From contig JAIYBZ010000001.1 of NCBI GenBank assembly GCA_027488255.1, positions 1 to 64,000 of the forward strand: a stretch of 64,000 nt of DNA. Direction: 5' to 3'. Shown here piece after piece: positions 32,324 through 41,911 of this stretch. Source of the stretch: Comamonadaceae bacterium (GTDB lineage Bacteria; Pseudomonadota; Gammaproteobacteria; Burkholderiales; Burkholderiaceae_C). The position numbers were made by a program, and so were the translations under genes. Below the pieces are notes generated by a model. It worked only from the letters and a program-made list of their open reading frames with translations. It searched no databases and was not told the origin of the DNA. The first letter of the stretch is position 1; each line of letters starts with the position of its first letter.

Positions 32324-33613
32324 ATGGAATTGACTGTTCTTGCTCTGAGCTTCACCTTGCTGCTCATCCTGGGTGTCCCGGTGGCGTTTGCCATCGGCCT
32401 TTCGTCTGTGGCCACCATCATCGCGGCGGGCTTGCCCATCGCCATGGTGTTCCAAAAGATGGTCGGCGGCATGCAGGTGTTTTCCTTTTTGGCCATCCCG
32501 TTTTTTATTTTTGCCGGCGAGCTGATGTTGTACGGCGGTATCGCGGATCGCATTGTGCGTTTTGCCAACAGCTTGGTGGGCCATGTGCGGGGCGGCCTGG
32601 GCATGAGCAACGTGGTGGGCTGCACTATTTTTGGCGGCGTTGCGGGCTCACCATTGGCCGATGTCTCGGCCATGGGCTCGGTCATGATCCCGCTCATGAA
32701 AAAAGAAGGCTATGACGCCGACTACGCCGTGAACGTGACCACCCACGCGGCGTTGGTGGGGGCCATCATGCCCACTTCACACAACATGATCATCTTCACC
32801 TTGGCCGCATCGGGTCTGGCTTCGGTCAGCGTGTTGGGCCTGATTTTGGCGGGTTTGGTGCCGGCCATCATCCTCACCTTGTGCAATTTGGGCGCGGCTT
32901 ATTGGGTGGCTGTGCGCCGCGGCTATCCCACCCATGGCAACTTCCCAGGTTGGCTTGAGGTGATGAAGGCTTTTGGTGCGGCTTTGCCCGGATTGTTTGT
33001 GGTCGTCATCATCTTGGTGGGCATTTTGTCTGGGGCCTTCACGGCCACCGAGTCGGCTTCCATTGCGGTGGCTTGGGCGCTGTTTGTGACGGTGATCGTC
33101 TACCGCACGCTGACCTTCAAAAACTTTTTGAAGGCCTGCGCAAAAGCCTGTAAAACGACGGGCGTGGTGTTGCTGCTGATCGGCATTTCCAATGCCTTTG
33201 GCTATTTCTTGGCCTTGTATGAAGTGCCTCAAATGACCGGTGAGCTGATGCAGAAGATCAGCAGCAATCCCTGGGTCATCTTTTTGATGATCAACGTCTT
33301 GTTGTTCATTTTGGGCACATTTCTGGACATGGCCGCGACCATTCTGATTTGCACCCCCATCTTCATGCCCATTGCCATGCATTTCGGCATGGACCCCATG
33401 CAGTTCGGCATCATGCTGTTGATCAACTGCGCCTTGGGGCTGAACACCCCGCCGGTGGGGTCGGTGCAGTTTGTCGGGTGTGCCATTGGGGGGATATCGG
33501 TCGGGCAAGTCATGCGCACCATTGCCCCTTTCTACGGGGCCTTGACGGTGGCCATGCTGTTGGTGACCTATGTGCCGCAATTCACGCTGTGGTTACCTGG
33601 CTTGGTCATGTGA
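32324..33613 (+). CDS. dctM: TRAP transporter large permease (DctM type)
   Basis: The 429-residue membrane protein is strongly hydrophobic, with about 11-12 transmembrane helices. It carries the DctM marks PIAMVFQKMVGG, FSFLAIPFFIFAGELM, GCTIFGGVAGSPLADVSAMG and NTPPVGSVQFVG. It is the ion-coupled translocation subunit. Its start lies four bases after the dctQ stop without a strong Shine-Dalgarno of its own, so it probably depends on translational coupling. The GudD-like gene begins ten bases after its stop, linking transport to catabolism. Confidence 0.94.
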   Translation: MELTVLALSFTLLLILGVPVAFAIGLSSVATIIAAGLPIAMVFQKMVGGMQVFSFLAIPFFIFAGELMLYGGIADRIVRFANSLVGHVRGGLGMSNVVGCTIFGGVAGSPLADVSAMGSVMIPLMKKEGYDADYAVNVTTHAALVGAIMPTSHNMIIFTLAASGLASVSVLGLILAGLVPAIILTLCNLGAAYWVAVRRGYPTHGNFPGWLEVMKAFGAALPGLFVVVIILVGILSGAFTATESASIAVAWALFVTVIVYRTLTFKNFLKACAKACKTTGVVLLLIGISNAFGYFLALYEVPQMTGELMQKISSNPWVIFLMINVLLFILGTFLDMAATILICTPIFMPIAMHFGMDPMQFGIMLLINCALGLNTPPVGSVQFVGCAIGGISVGQVMRTIAPFYGALTVAMLLVTYVPQFTLWLPGLVM

Positions 33614-33622
33614 GCCGGAGTG

Positions 33623-34909
33623 ATGCGCCACACCATCCGCCATGTGCGCGTCACACCGATCGCATTTCGCGATCCGCCGTTGCTCAATGCGGCGGGCATT
33701 CATGAGCCTTGGGCCTTGCGCTCGATCATCGAGGTCGAGACCGACTCTGCGCTCATCGGCATCAATGAGACCTACGGCGAACAGGCCATGCTGGAGGTGT
33801 TGGCCAAGGCGGCTCCTGCCTTGCAGGGACTCTCGCCTTGGGACTTGAATGCCATGGAAGCTCGGGTGAAGGCCCTTGTGCAGCCTGCCGGAGCGCGTTC
33901 TGAATTTTTGGGTGAACAAATTTCTTTGGCCCCGGGCACCCATGTCTCAAAAAACGTAGCCAAAGTCATCAGTGCTTTTGAAGTGGCCATGCTGGATTTG
34001 CAAGGCCAATTGGCCAATGCCCCAGTGGTCGATTTGTTGGGGGGCGCCGTCCGCACGAGCGTGCCCTTCAGTGGTTATTTATTTTTCAAGTACGCCGAGC
34101 ACATCGGTTCCCCCTATCGCCCAGACCCGTTTGGCGAGGGCTTGAGCCCCGAACAACTGGTGGCGCAAGCGCGCCACATGATGGACCACCATGGCTTCAA
34201 GAGCCTCAAACTCAAGGCCGGTGTTTTGCCGCCCGAACAAGAGGTGGCCACGATGTTGGCACTGGCCCAAGCTTTTCCAGGCACGCCTCTGCGCATCGAT
34301 CCCAATGCCAATTGGTCTGTGGCCACCAGCCTGAAAGCAGCAGAGCAACTGCAGGGCGTTTTGGAGTATTACGAAGACCCTGCCCCAGGCCTTGAGGGCA
34401 TGGCCGAGGTGGCCAGGGCGTGCGATGTGCCGCTGGCGACCAATATGGTGGTGACCGATTTCAAAGAGTTTGCCCAGAATGTGCAAAAGGGCTGCCCGGT
34501 GCGCATTGTGCTCAGCGACCACCATTACTGGGGCGGCTTGCGCGCCACTCAACAACTCTCGCGTTTGTGCCAGACTTTTGAGATGGGCTTGTCCATGCAT
34601 TCCAATTCGCACTTGGGTATCAGCTTGATCGCCATGACCCATTTGGCCGCCTCGGTGCCGCTGCTGTCGTATGCCTGTGACACGCACTACCCTTGGCAAG
34701 ACGATGACATCGTGCAGGGCGGACGCCTGCATTTTGAAGACGGCAGTCTGCGCGTGCCGCGTGGCCCGGGTTTGGGCGTGCGCATTGACCCCGAAGCCCT
34801 GTTGCGACTGCACGACAACTGGTTGCATTGCGGCATTCGCAACCGCGATGACTTGGGCCAAATGCGCAAGTACGATGCGACTTTCACAGGCAAACAACCT
34901 CGTTACTGA
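33623..34909 (+). CDS. Enolase-superfamily dehydratase, GudD paralogue
   Basis: The 428-residue protein is a glucarate dehydratase-subgroup enzyme but clearly distinct from the gudD product in this window. Catalytic parts are intact: LKLKAGVL (general base), RIDPNANWS and EDPAPG (metal ligands), [19 protein letters not shown] (second base) and CDTHYPWQ. Differences such as KLKAG for KLKGG and MHSNSH for SHSNNH suggest another acid sugar, perhaps as in the GudX-like group. The start is ATG 33623 or GTG 33620. It lies between the TRAP genes and garD in one tight transcript. Confidence 0.87.
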   Translation: MRHTIRHVRVTPIAFRDPPLLNAAGIHEPWALRSIIEVETDSALIGINETYGEQAMLEVLAKAAPALQGLSPWDLNAMEARVKALVQPAGARSEFLGEQISLAPGTHVSKNVAKVISAFEVAMLDLQGQLANAPVVDLLGGAVRTSVPFSGYLFFKYAEHIGSPYRPDPFGEGLSPEQLVAQARHMMDHHGFKSLKLKAGVLPPEQEVATMLALAQAFPGTPLRIDPNANWSVATSLKAAEQLQGVLEYYEDPAPGLEGMAEVARACDVPLATNMVVTDFKEFAQNVQKGCPVRIVLSDHHYWGGLRATQQLSRLCQTFEMGLSMHSNSHLGISLIAMTHLAASVPLLSYACDTHYPWQDDDIVQGGRLHFEDGSLRVPRGPGLGVRIDPEALLRLHDNWLHCGIRNRDDLGQMRKYDATFTGKQPRY

Positions 34910-34910
34910 T

Positions 34911-36488
34911 ATGAGTGCAACACTTCCTCCTCTGGCCATTCGCATGCATCCGCATGACAACGTGGCCATCATTGCCAACGACGGGGGCCTGCCAGCCGGT
35001 ACCGTCATGCCCGAAGGCCCCGCCGCAGGCTTGACACTGCGTGACAAAGTGCCACAAGGCCACAAAGTGGCCTTGCAAGACATCGCCGCAGGTCAAGCGG
35101 TGCTGCGCTACAACGTGCCGGTGGGTTATGCCCGCGAGACATTGGTTGCGGGCAGTTGGGTGCACGAGCGTTTGTTGGAGATTCCTGCGGCGCGCGAATT
35201 GCAAGACCTGCCGATGGCCACGGTGCCCTCTCCGCAGTGGGCACCGCTAGAGGGACACACTTTCCAAGGCTATGTGAACGCCGATGGCTCGGTTGGCACG
35301 CGCAACCTGTTGGCCATCACCACCACGGTGCAGTGCGTAGCCGGCGTGGTCCAGTTGGCGGTAGAGCGGATTGAGCGCGATCTGCTGCCGCTCTATCCCC
35401 ATGTCGATGGCGTGGTGGGCCTAGAGCACACCTATGGTTGCGGCGTGGCCATTGATGCACCCGGAGCCGAAATCCCCATTCGCACGCTGCGCAACATCAG
35501 CCTGAACCCCAACTTTGGCGGCGAGGTGATGGTGGTGAGTTTGGGTTGCGAAAAACTGCAGCCTTCGCGCCTGTTGCCACCCGGCACTTTCCCGATTCAC
35601 GATGCCAAAAGTGCAGACGCGGGCCCTGATTTGGTGTGCTTGCAAGACGATGAACATGTGGGCTTCATGTCCATGATCGACGACATCGTGCAGCGCGCAA
35701 AGCCCCACTTGGAGCGCCTGAATGCACGCCGACGCCAAACGGTGCCGGCCAGCGCCTTGGTGGTGGGCGTGCAGTGTGGCGGCAGTGACGCGTTTTCTGG
35801 CGTCACGGCCAACCCTGCCGTGGGCTACATGACCGACTTGGTGGTGCGAGCGGGTGGCACGGTGATGTTTTCAGAAAACACCGAGGTGCGTGACGCCGTT
35901 GAGCAACTCACCAGCCGAGCCGCCACGCCGGACGTGGCCCAGGATGTGGTGCGCGAACTGCGCTGGTACGACCAGTATTTAGACCGTGGGCGGGCTGACC
36001 GCACCGCCAACACCACGCCGGGCAACAAAGCGGGTGGCTTGTCCAACATCGCTGAAAAAGCCATGGGCTCCATTATCAAAAGTGGCAGCGGCAGCATTGC
36101 CAGCGTGTTGCCGCCAGGCGAAAAATTACGCGCCGACCAAAAAGGCTTGGTCTTTGCGGCCACGCCAGCCAGCGATTTCATTTGCGGCACCTTGCAGTTG
36201 GCGGCCGGCATGAATGTGCATGTGTTCACTACCGGGCGCGGTACTCCTTATGGTTTGCAGGCCTGCCCCGTGATCAAAGTCGCCACCCGCAGTGATCTGG
36301 CGCGGCGTTGGCATGATCTGATGGATTTCAATGCAGGCCAGATCGCCGACGGTGCGATGACGATTGAGGAAGCCGGCTGGGCCCTGTTTCACAGCCTGTT
36401 GAAAACAGCCAGCGGCGAAAAAACATGGGCCGAGCATTGGAAACTGCACAACGCTTTGGTGTTGTTCAACCCCGCGCCGATCACCTGA
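34911..36488 (+). CDS. garD: Galactarate dehydratase (UxaA/GarD family)
   Basis: The 525-residue protein matches GarD (523 in E. coli). An N-terminal SAF-like domain ([15 protein letters not shown] to about residue 90) is followed by the UxaA-type catalytic domain, with [31 protein letters not shown] and [11 protein letters not shown], which supply metal-binding histidine and cysteine residues. The C-terminus has [18 protein letters not shown]. It converts galactarate to 5-keto-4-deoxy-glucarate. Altronate dehydratase UxaA is a close relative, but the length and SAF domain favour GarD. It begins one base after the upstream stop codon. Confidence 0.9.
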   Translation: MSATLPPLAIRMHPHDNVAIIANDGGLPAGTVMPEGPAAGLTLRDKVPQGHKVALQDIAAGQAVLRYNVPVGYARETLVAGSWVHERLLEIPAARELQDLPMATVPSPQWAPLEGHTFQGYVNADGSVGTRNLLAITTTVQCVAGVVQLAVERIERDLLPLYPHVDGVVGLEHTYGCGVAIDAPGAEIPIRTLRNISLNPNFGGEVMVVSLGCEKLQPSRLLPPGTFPIHDAKSADAGPDLVCLQDDEHVGFMSMIDDIVQRAKPHLERLNARRRQTVPASALVVGVQCGGSDAFSGVTANPAVGYMTDLVVRAGGTVMFSENTEVRDAVEQLTSRAATPDVAQDVVRELRWYDQYLDRGRADRTANTTPGNKAGGLSNIAEKAMGSIIKSGSGSIASVLPPGEKLRADQKGLVFAATPASDFICGTLQLAAGMNVHVFTTGRGTPYGLQACPVIKVATRSDLARRWHDLMDFNAGQIADGAMTIEEAGWALFHSLLKTASGEKTWAEHWKLHNALVLFNPAPIT

Positions 36489-36540
36489 TGTTCGAAGCCA
36501 CTGAATTGATTTTTTGACGCCACCCCACGAGGAGACAAAC

Positions 36541-37521
36541 ATGATGAAAAAACGCCAAATAGCCATCGCAATGGGCATTGCTGCGCTGGGTCTGCTGAGT
36601 AAAGGTCAGGCCTTGGCACAAGCGGATTACCCGAACAAACCCATCAAGCTGATCGTCGCCTTTCCGCCCGGTGGCACCAGCGATGTCATGGGCCGTTTGA
36701 TGGCCGAGGAGTTGAGCAAAGTCCTCAAACAGCAAGTGGTGGTTGAGAACATTGGCGGCGCCGGTGGTGTGGTGGGCACAGACCGCGCCGTCAAATTGCC
36801 GGCCGATGGTTACACCATCATCCAAACCGGCGTGGGACAAAACGCCGTTGCGCATGGCTTGGATCCCAACCTCAAGTACAACTCCTTGACCGATTTCATC
36901 CACCTCACGCAGGTGCATTCGGGCCCCAATGTGTTGCTGGTGCATCCCGCGCAGCCCTTCAAGACCGTGAAAGAATTGGTGGACTACGCCAAGAAAAACC
37001 CCGGCAAGCTGGACTATGGCTTCACCCATGCCGCCTCGGGCCACATGGCCATGGAGTTGTTCAAGCAAACCGCCGGCGTGTTCATGACGGGCATTCCCTA
37101 CAAAGGCGGCGGCCCCATGTTGAACGACTTGTTGGCGGGCACCATTCCCATGGTGTTCCTGAACCAAGATGTGGCCCTGCCGCACATCCGGGCGGGCAAG
37201 TTGCGCGCACTGGCCGTGTCCAGCAAAGAGCGGAACCCGCTTTATCCCGATGTGCCGACCATTGCCGAGTCGGGCTACAAAGGCTTTGAAGCACTGTCTT
37301 GGTCGGGTTTGTCGGTGGCCAAAGGCACACCGCAGCCCATCGTCGACAAGCTGGAAGCCGCCATGGCGCAGGCCATGCAATCGGCCAACTTCCGCCAGCG
37401 ATTGACCTCGACCGGGTTTGTGATTCCTGCCACGGGCAGCAAGCCTTACACGGCTTTTGTCAAAGCCGAGCTTGACCAGTGGACCCGCGTGATCAAGGCC
37501 GCGGGCATCAAGCCCGAATAA
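36541..37521 (+). CDS. Bug family tripartite tricarboxylate transporter binding protein
   Basis: The 326-residue periplasmic receptor has a signal peptide ending near GQALAQA. The Bug mature start is YPNKPIKLIVAFPPGGTSD, followed by NPGKLDYGFTHAASG and GIPYKGGGPML. CGAGGAGACAAAC precedes the ATG at 36541; an earlier frame start at 36514 is less likely. It differs from the Bug protein at 8.6-9.6 kb. Being between garD and a talarate/galactarate dehydratase-like gene, it probably binds an aldarate or related acid, which would give the cluster a second uptake receptor. No TctA/TctB genes are nearby. Confidence 0.92.
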   Translation: MMKKRQIAIAMGIAALGLLSKGQALAQADYPNKPIKLIVAFPPGGTSDVMGRLMAEELSKVLKQQVVVENIGGAGGVVGTDRAVKLPADGYTIIQTGVGQNAVAHGLDPNLKYNSLTDFIHLTQVHSGPNVLLVHPAQPFKTVKELVDYAKKNPGKLDYGFTHAASGHMAMELFKQTAGVFMTGIPYKGGGPMLNDLLAGTIPMVFLNQDVALPHIRAGKLRALAVSSKERNPLYPDVPTIAESGYKGFEALSWSGLSVAKGTPQPIVDKLEAAMAQAMQSANFRQRLTSTGFVIPATGSKPYTAFVKAELDQWTRVIKAAGIKPE

Positions 37522-37552
37522 ACCCGCAGACCTCTTCAGAAAGAAGCCCCGC

Positions 37553-38668
37553 ATGTCCGATGCCATTTCTCGGGTGCGGGTGTCCGCCTGCACCTTGCCG
37601 CTGGCCAACCCGATCAGCGATGCCAAAGTGTTGACCGGTCGGCAAAAGCCGATGACCGAAATCGCCATCTTGTTTGTTGAAATCAAGACGCGGGACGGTG
37701 CTGAGGGCGTCGGCTTCAGTTATTCAAAACGTGCGGGCGGTCCCGGTCAGTTTGCCCATGCCAAAGAAATTGCCCCCATCTTGATCGGCGAAGACCCCAA
37801 CGACATTGCCAAACTATGGGACAAATTGTGTTGGGCTGGCGCTTCGGTTGGCCGCAGTGGGCTGAGTGTGCAGGCCATTGGGGCGTTTGATGTGGCGCTG
37901 TGGGACATGAAGGCCAAGCGTGCGAATTTGTCGCTGGCCAAACTGCTGGGAACGCAACGCGACAGCGTGCGCTGTTACAACACATCGGGCGGTTTTTTGC
38001 ACACGCCGCTCGACCAGTTGCTGCTGAATGCCTCGGCGTCTGTGGCCAAAGGCATTGGGGGCATCAAGCTCAAAGTGGGTCAGCCGGATGGCGACAAAGA
38101 CATCGAGCGCGTGAGCGCTGTCAGGCAACATCTGGGGGACCGCTTCCCCATCATGGTGGATGCCAACCAGCAATGGGACCGCCCAACCGCTCAGCGCATG
38201 TGCCGGCGTCTGGAACCCATGAATCTGATTTGGATCGAAGAGCCGCTGGATGCCTATGACCACGAAGGCCATGCCGCGCTGGCCGCCCAGTTTGACACGC
38301 CCATTGCCACCGGCGAAATGCTCACCAGCGTGCAAGAACACTGGGACTTGATTCGCCACCGCGCGGCAGATTTTTTGATGCCCGACGGGCCTCGCGTCGG
38401 CGGCATCACGCCATTTTTGAAGATCGCCCAATTGGCCGAACATGCTGGTGTCATGTTGGCGCCGCACTTCGCCATGGAGTTGCACATTCATTTGGCGGCT
38501 CATTACAAAACAGAGCCTTGGGTTGAGCACTTCGAATGGCTTGAGCCTTTGTTCAACGAGCGCATCGCCATTCAGGACGGCCGCATGTTGGTGCCCACCT
38601 TGCCGGGCTTGGGCGTGTCCATCAGCGAGCAAGCGCGCCGCTGGACCACTGCCGAGTGCGAGTTCTGA
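37553..38668 (+). CDS. Mandelate racemase-subgroup enzyme, L-talarate/galactarate dehydratase-like
   Basis: The 371-residue enolase-superfamily enzyme has GIKLKVGQPD with the general-base lysine near residue 171. The metal ligands lie in MVDANQQWD, IEEPLDAYD and TGEMLTS, and a catalytic histidine in LAPHFAMELHIHLAA. This pattern is that of the mandelate racemase subgroup, and the details recall L-talarate/galactarate dehydratases characterised from Salmonella and Polaromonas. The surrounding aldarate genes support that assignment. Related members act on other acid sugars, so the substrate needs testing. It ends the catabolic block and converges on the hemerythrin gene. Confidence 0.85.
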   Translation: MSDAISRVRVSACTLPLANPISDAKVLTGRQKPMTEIAILFVEIKTRDGAEGVGFSYSKRAGGPGQFAHAKEIAPILIGEDPNDIAKLWDKLCWAGASVGRSGLSVQAIGAFDVALWDMKAKRANLSLAKLLGTQRDSVRCYNTSGGFLHTPLDQLLLNASASVAKGIGGIKLKVGQPDGDKDIERVSAVRQHLGDRFPIMVDANQQWDRPTAQRMCRRLEPMNLIWIEEPLDAYDHEGHAALAAQFDTPIATGEMLTSVQEHWDLIRHRAADFLMPDGPRVGGITPFLKIAQLAEHAGVMLAPHFAMELHIHLAAHYKTEPWVEHFEWLEPLFNERIAIQDGRMLVPTLPGLGVSISEQARRWTTAECEF

Positions 38669-38696
38669 GGCGCTTCGTGCAGTATGAGTCGCAGCG

Positions 38697-39224
38697 TTAG
38701 CTGCAGCTCACGCTGCCGCAGCCCGACATGGTCACATTTTTGATGGCCGTGGGATCTGCGAGGGTTTCGGTCACGCTGTCAAAACCGACAGATTTCAGGT
38801 GCGCGGCCAAGCCGGCATCCATGCTGTTGGCATGGCCTGGGAACCATTCGGCCAACGCTTCGGCCATGCGTGTGATGATGGTGTTGTCACTGTCCAGGTA
38901 GTGGGCTTCGACCACGCGCATGGTTTCCAAAATGGTGGCGTGGTGCTCCGCGTGGCAGTTGTCGGCTGAAAATCCGGTGGCCAGCATCCAGCGCTCTTCT
39001 TGGGCGAAATGCTCGACCGTGTGGTTCAAGAAGGCCTTGTAAAGCGGCAACTGCTGGTCTTCTGGGGTGGCCAAAATCTGGTTGATCATGGTCACAAACT
39101 CCTGGTGTGTCTCGTCCATTCGGGCATCGCCCGTTTGGAGAGAGTCGGTCCAGGGCATCAGGGCAGGGGCGGCGGCAATGGCTTGGGCGTTGTGTGACAT
39201 GCTGAAAAAGAGGGTTGGCTTCAT
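38697..39224 (-). CDS. Bacteriohemerythrin with cysteine-containing tail
   Basis: The 175-residue protein has the hemerythrin diiron ligands in order: His in MDETHQEF, His and Glu in HTVEHFAQEERWM, a His pair in NCHAEHHATI, and His/Asp in GHANSMDAGLAAH. The family binds oxygen or iron, or senses redox state. Two features are unusual: a C-terminal extension of about 30 residues ending in SGCGSVSCS, and a hydrophobic N-terminal stretch. GAGAG lies ahead of the ATG at 39224; ATG 39200 is an alternative. It is convergent with the upstream dehydratase gene. Confidence 0.88.
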   Translation of the reverse strand: MKPTLFFSMSHNAQAIAAAPALMPWTDSLQTGDARMDETHQEFVTMINQILATPEDQQLPLYKAFLNHTVEHFAQEERWMLATGFSADNCHAEHHATILETMRVVEAHYLDSDNTIITRMAEALAEWFPGHANSMDAGLAAHLKSVGFDSVTETLADPTAIKNVTMSGCGSVSCS

Positions 39225-39362
39225 GCGGATTATCTCTCGTCATTTTCAGCCTTATCGCCACCGGGGTCGAACGACGTGGCCAAAGTGAAGGCCTGCCAGC
39301 TGACAGGGCATGAACCAAGCATTAATCTCTGTGGTTTTTGACGTTCGGGTACAGACAAGATC

Positions 39363-40385
39363 ATGGATTCTGTGACACAAATCCTTTTGGGCGCTTCGGT
39401 CGGTGTGGCCGTGATGGGGCGCCGCACGGCGCTGTGGAAGTCCGCCTTGTGGGGCGGTGTCGCGGGCCTCTTGCCAGACCTGGATGTGCTGATGGACCAC
39501 GGCGACCCGATCCTGAACATGATTCGGCACCGCGCTGAAAGCCATGCCTTGCTGTTCCTCACACTCTTTGCTTTTCCGATGGCTTGGGGGGTGAGTCGTC
39601 TCCACCGTCAGCCTCAGCTGTATGGCCGATGGTGGTGGGCGCTGATGTTGGCGCTGGTCACGCACCCTTTGTTGGACCTGATGACCATTTATGGCACCCA
39701 GGTTTTCCAGCCTTTCACCGATGAAGCCTATGGATTGGGCAGCATGTTCATCATTGACCCGCTGTATTCAGTGCCCTTGTTGGTTGGGGTGGTGGCTGCG
39801 GTGTGCGTCAAAACAGTGGGCCGTGCTTTGGCCATCAACGGCTGGGCTTTGGCCTTCAGCACCGCCTACTTGGTCTGGAGTGCGCTGGCGCAAGCTTGGG
39901 TCACGCAGCATGCACGCCAATCGCTGCAGGCGCAGGGCTTGCCCAGCCAGCATGTGTTGGTCACCCCGGCGCCCCTGAGCACTTTGGTTTGGCGCGTGGT
40001 GGCGCTGGATGGAGAGCGCTTTCATGAAGGTTTTTATGCCCTGCTAGATGGCGGACGAACGGTCCGTTTTGTGGCCCATGAGCGTGGCGGGGCACTGGCC
40101 ACGCAACATGCCCAACACCCGCAATTGCAGCGTTTGGCGCGATTTACCGATGGGTTTTTCAAAGTGCAGCGCCACCAGGAAAATCTGGTCGTGACCGATC
40201 TGCGGATGGGGCAAGAGCCCGACTATGTGTTCACTTTTGACATCGGCCCACCCCTGCAAGCGGGGGAGTCTCACCCCGTGGCCGAGCAATCGAGTCGCCG
40301 CATGAACGTGGCTGAAGGCCTGAAGTGGTTGGGGCAGCGCATGTTGGGGCGTGATGTGCCGCCGCCGGGTTCAGCTGGGGGCTGA
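39363..40385 (+). CDS. YdjM-family inner-membrane metal-dependent hydrolase
   Basis: The 340-residue protein belongs to the YdjM/LexA-regulated membrane hydrolase family. It starts with DSVTQILLGASVGVA and carries the metal-binding type motifs LLPDLDVLMDHGDP, HRAESHALLF and THPLLDLMTIYGTQ. Four to five transmembrane helices occupy residues 10-180, and the C-terminal 150 residues are predicted soluble. The molecular activity of the family is not well defined. E. coli ydjM is SOS-induced, but I could not confirm a LexA box here. It is divergent from the hemerythrin gene. Confidence 0.85.
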   Translation: MDSVTQILLGASVGVAVMGRRTALWKSALWGGVAGLLPDLDVLMDHGDPILNMIRHRAESHALLFLTLFAFPMAWGVSRLHRQPQLYGRWWWALMLALVTHPLLDLMTIYGTQVFQPFTDEAYGLGSMFIIDPLYSVPLLVGVVAAVCVKTVGRALAINGWALAFSTAYLVWSALAQAWVTQHARQSLQAQGLPSQHVLVTPAPLSTLVWRVVALDGERFHEGFYALLDGGRTVRFVAHERGGALATQHAQHPQLQRLARFTDGFFKVQRHQENLVVTDLRMGQEPDYVFTFDIGPPLQAGESHPVAEQSSRRMNVAEGLKWLGQRMLGRDVPPPGSAGG

Positions 40386-40416
40386 ACAGCAGGCGCTGAA
40401 ACTCAGGCCCGCTGCA

Positions 40417-41865
40417 TCAAGCCCAGCGTGCGCGGTGACGTGCAATTTGGGCCCGCACTTGCGCGGGCGCGGTGCCCCCCAAGGTGTTGCGGGCATTCAA
40501 CGAACCCTCTAGGCTCAAGGGACCGAACACATCGGCTTCAATGCGGCTGTCAAATTTTTGCAGTGTTTCGAGTGGCAGTTCTGACAAATCCACGCCCAAG
40601 CCTTGTGCGGTTTTGACCGCATGGGCCACCACCTCGTGGGCATCGCGGAAAGGCAGGCCTTTTTTCACCAAGTAGTCGGCCAAGTCGGTGGCGGTGGCAT
40701 AGCCTTTTTTCACGGCCGCTTCCATGGCTTCGGCATTGACGGTGATGCCGCCTTCCTTTTGGCCAGTGGCCGGATTGAGTTGACCGCCCACCATTTCGCA
40801 GAAGATGCGCAAAGTGTCTTTGAGCGTGTCCACGGTATCAAACAGCGGCTCTTTGTCTTCTTGGTTGTCTTTGTTGTAGGCCAGGGGTTGGCCTTTCATC
40901 AAAGTGATAAGGCCCATCAAGTGGCCGACCACGCGGCCAGTCTTGCCGCGTGCCAACTCGGGCACATCGGGGTTTTTCTTCTGGGGCATGATCGAGCTGC
41001 CGGTGGTGAAGCGGTCGGCAATGCGCACAAAGCCAAAGTTTTGGCTCATCCACAAAATCAGTTCTTCGCTAAATCGGCTGATGTGCACCATGCACAGGCT
41101 GGCGGCTGCGGTGAATTCGATGGCGAAATCGCGGTCACTCACCCCATCCAAGCTGTTTTGAGACACCTGTGCCACGCCCTTGTCGTCCACCATGCCCAAG
41201 GTGCGGGCCACGCGCTCGCGGTCCAAAGGGTAGGTGGTGCCGGCCAAGGCGGCGCTGCCCAGTGGCAGGCGGTTGGTGCGGCGGCGCACGTCGCTCATGC
41301 GTTCGGCGTCGCGTGCAAACATCTCGACATAGGCCAACAGGTGGTGCGCAAAACTGACGGGTTGGGCCACTTGCAAGTGGGTGAAGCCGGGCATGATGAC
41401 GTCGACGTTGCGCTCGGCCACTTCCACCAGAGACTTTTGCAAGTCGGTCAGCAACGCGATGATCAAGTCCATTTCGCTGCGCAACCACAAGCGCACATCG
41501 GTGGCCACTTGGTCGTTGCGGCTGCGGCCCGTGTGCAGGCGCTTGCCCGCATCGCCCACCAGTGAGGTCAGGCGAGCCTCGATGTTCAGGTGCACGTCTT
41601 CCAGATCCAGCTTCCATTCAAACGCACCCGATTCGATCTCTTGCGTGATCTGCGCCATGCCGCGTTGGATGTCGGCCAAGTCGTTGGCCCCAATGATGTT
41701 TTGTGCGGCCAGCATCTCGGCGTGCGCCAGCGAGCCCTGGATGTCGGCTTGCCACAGGCGCTTGTCAAAAAACACGCTCGCGGTATAGCGCTTGACCAAC
41801 TCGCTCATGGGTTCAGAAAAGAGCGCGGACCAGGCCTGGGATTTTTTGTCGAGTTGGTTTGTCAT
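40417..41865 (-). CDS. argH: Argininosuccinate lyase
   Basis: This is the last enzyme of arginine synthesis, splitting argininosuccinate into arginine and fumarate. It has 482 residues. Family signatures are [23 protein letters not shown] and the fumarase/aspartase loop [12 protein letters not shown] with the catalytic serine. It is read after ppc on the same strand, 46 bases downstream, so it may share that transcript. It starts with ATG at 41865 and converges on the YdjM-like gene. Confidence 0.97.
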   Translation of the reverse strand: MTNQLDKKSQAWSALFSEPMSELVKRYTASVFFDKRLWQADIQGSLAHAEMLAAQNIIGANDLADIQRGMAQITQEIESGAFEWKLDLEDVHLNIEARLTSLVGDAGKRLHTGRSRNDQVATDVRLWLRSEMDLIIALLTDLQKSLVEVAERNVDVIMPGFTHLQVAQPVSFAHHLLAYVEMFARDAERMSDVRRRTNRLPLGSAALAGTTYPLDRERVARTLGMVDDKGVAQVSQNSLDGVSDRDFAIEFTAAASLCMVHISRFSEELILWMSQNFGFVRIADRFTTGSSIMPQKKNPDVPELARGKTGRVVGHLMGLITLMKGQPLAYNKDNQEDKEPLFDTVDTLKDTLRIFCEMVGGQLNPATGQKEGGITVNAEAMEAAVKKGYATATDLADYLVKKGLPFRDAHEVVAHAVKTAQGLGVDLSELPLETLQKFDSRIEADVFGPLSLEGSLNARNTLGGTAPAQVRAQIARHRARWA

Positions 41866-41911
41866 AGGGACAAGATTTTATCGGGCAGCGGCGCACCGAC
41901 CCAAAAATGCC

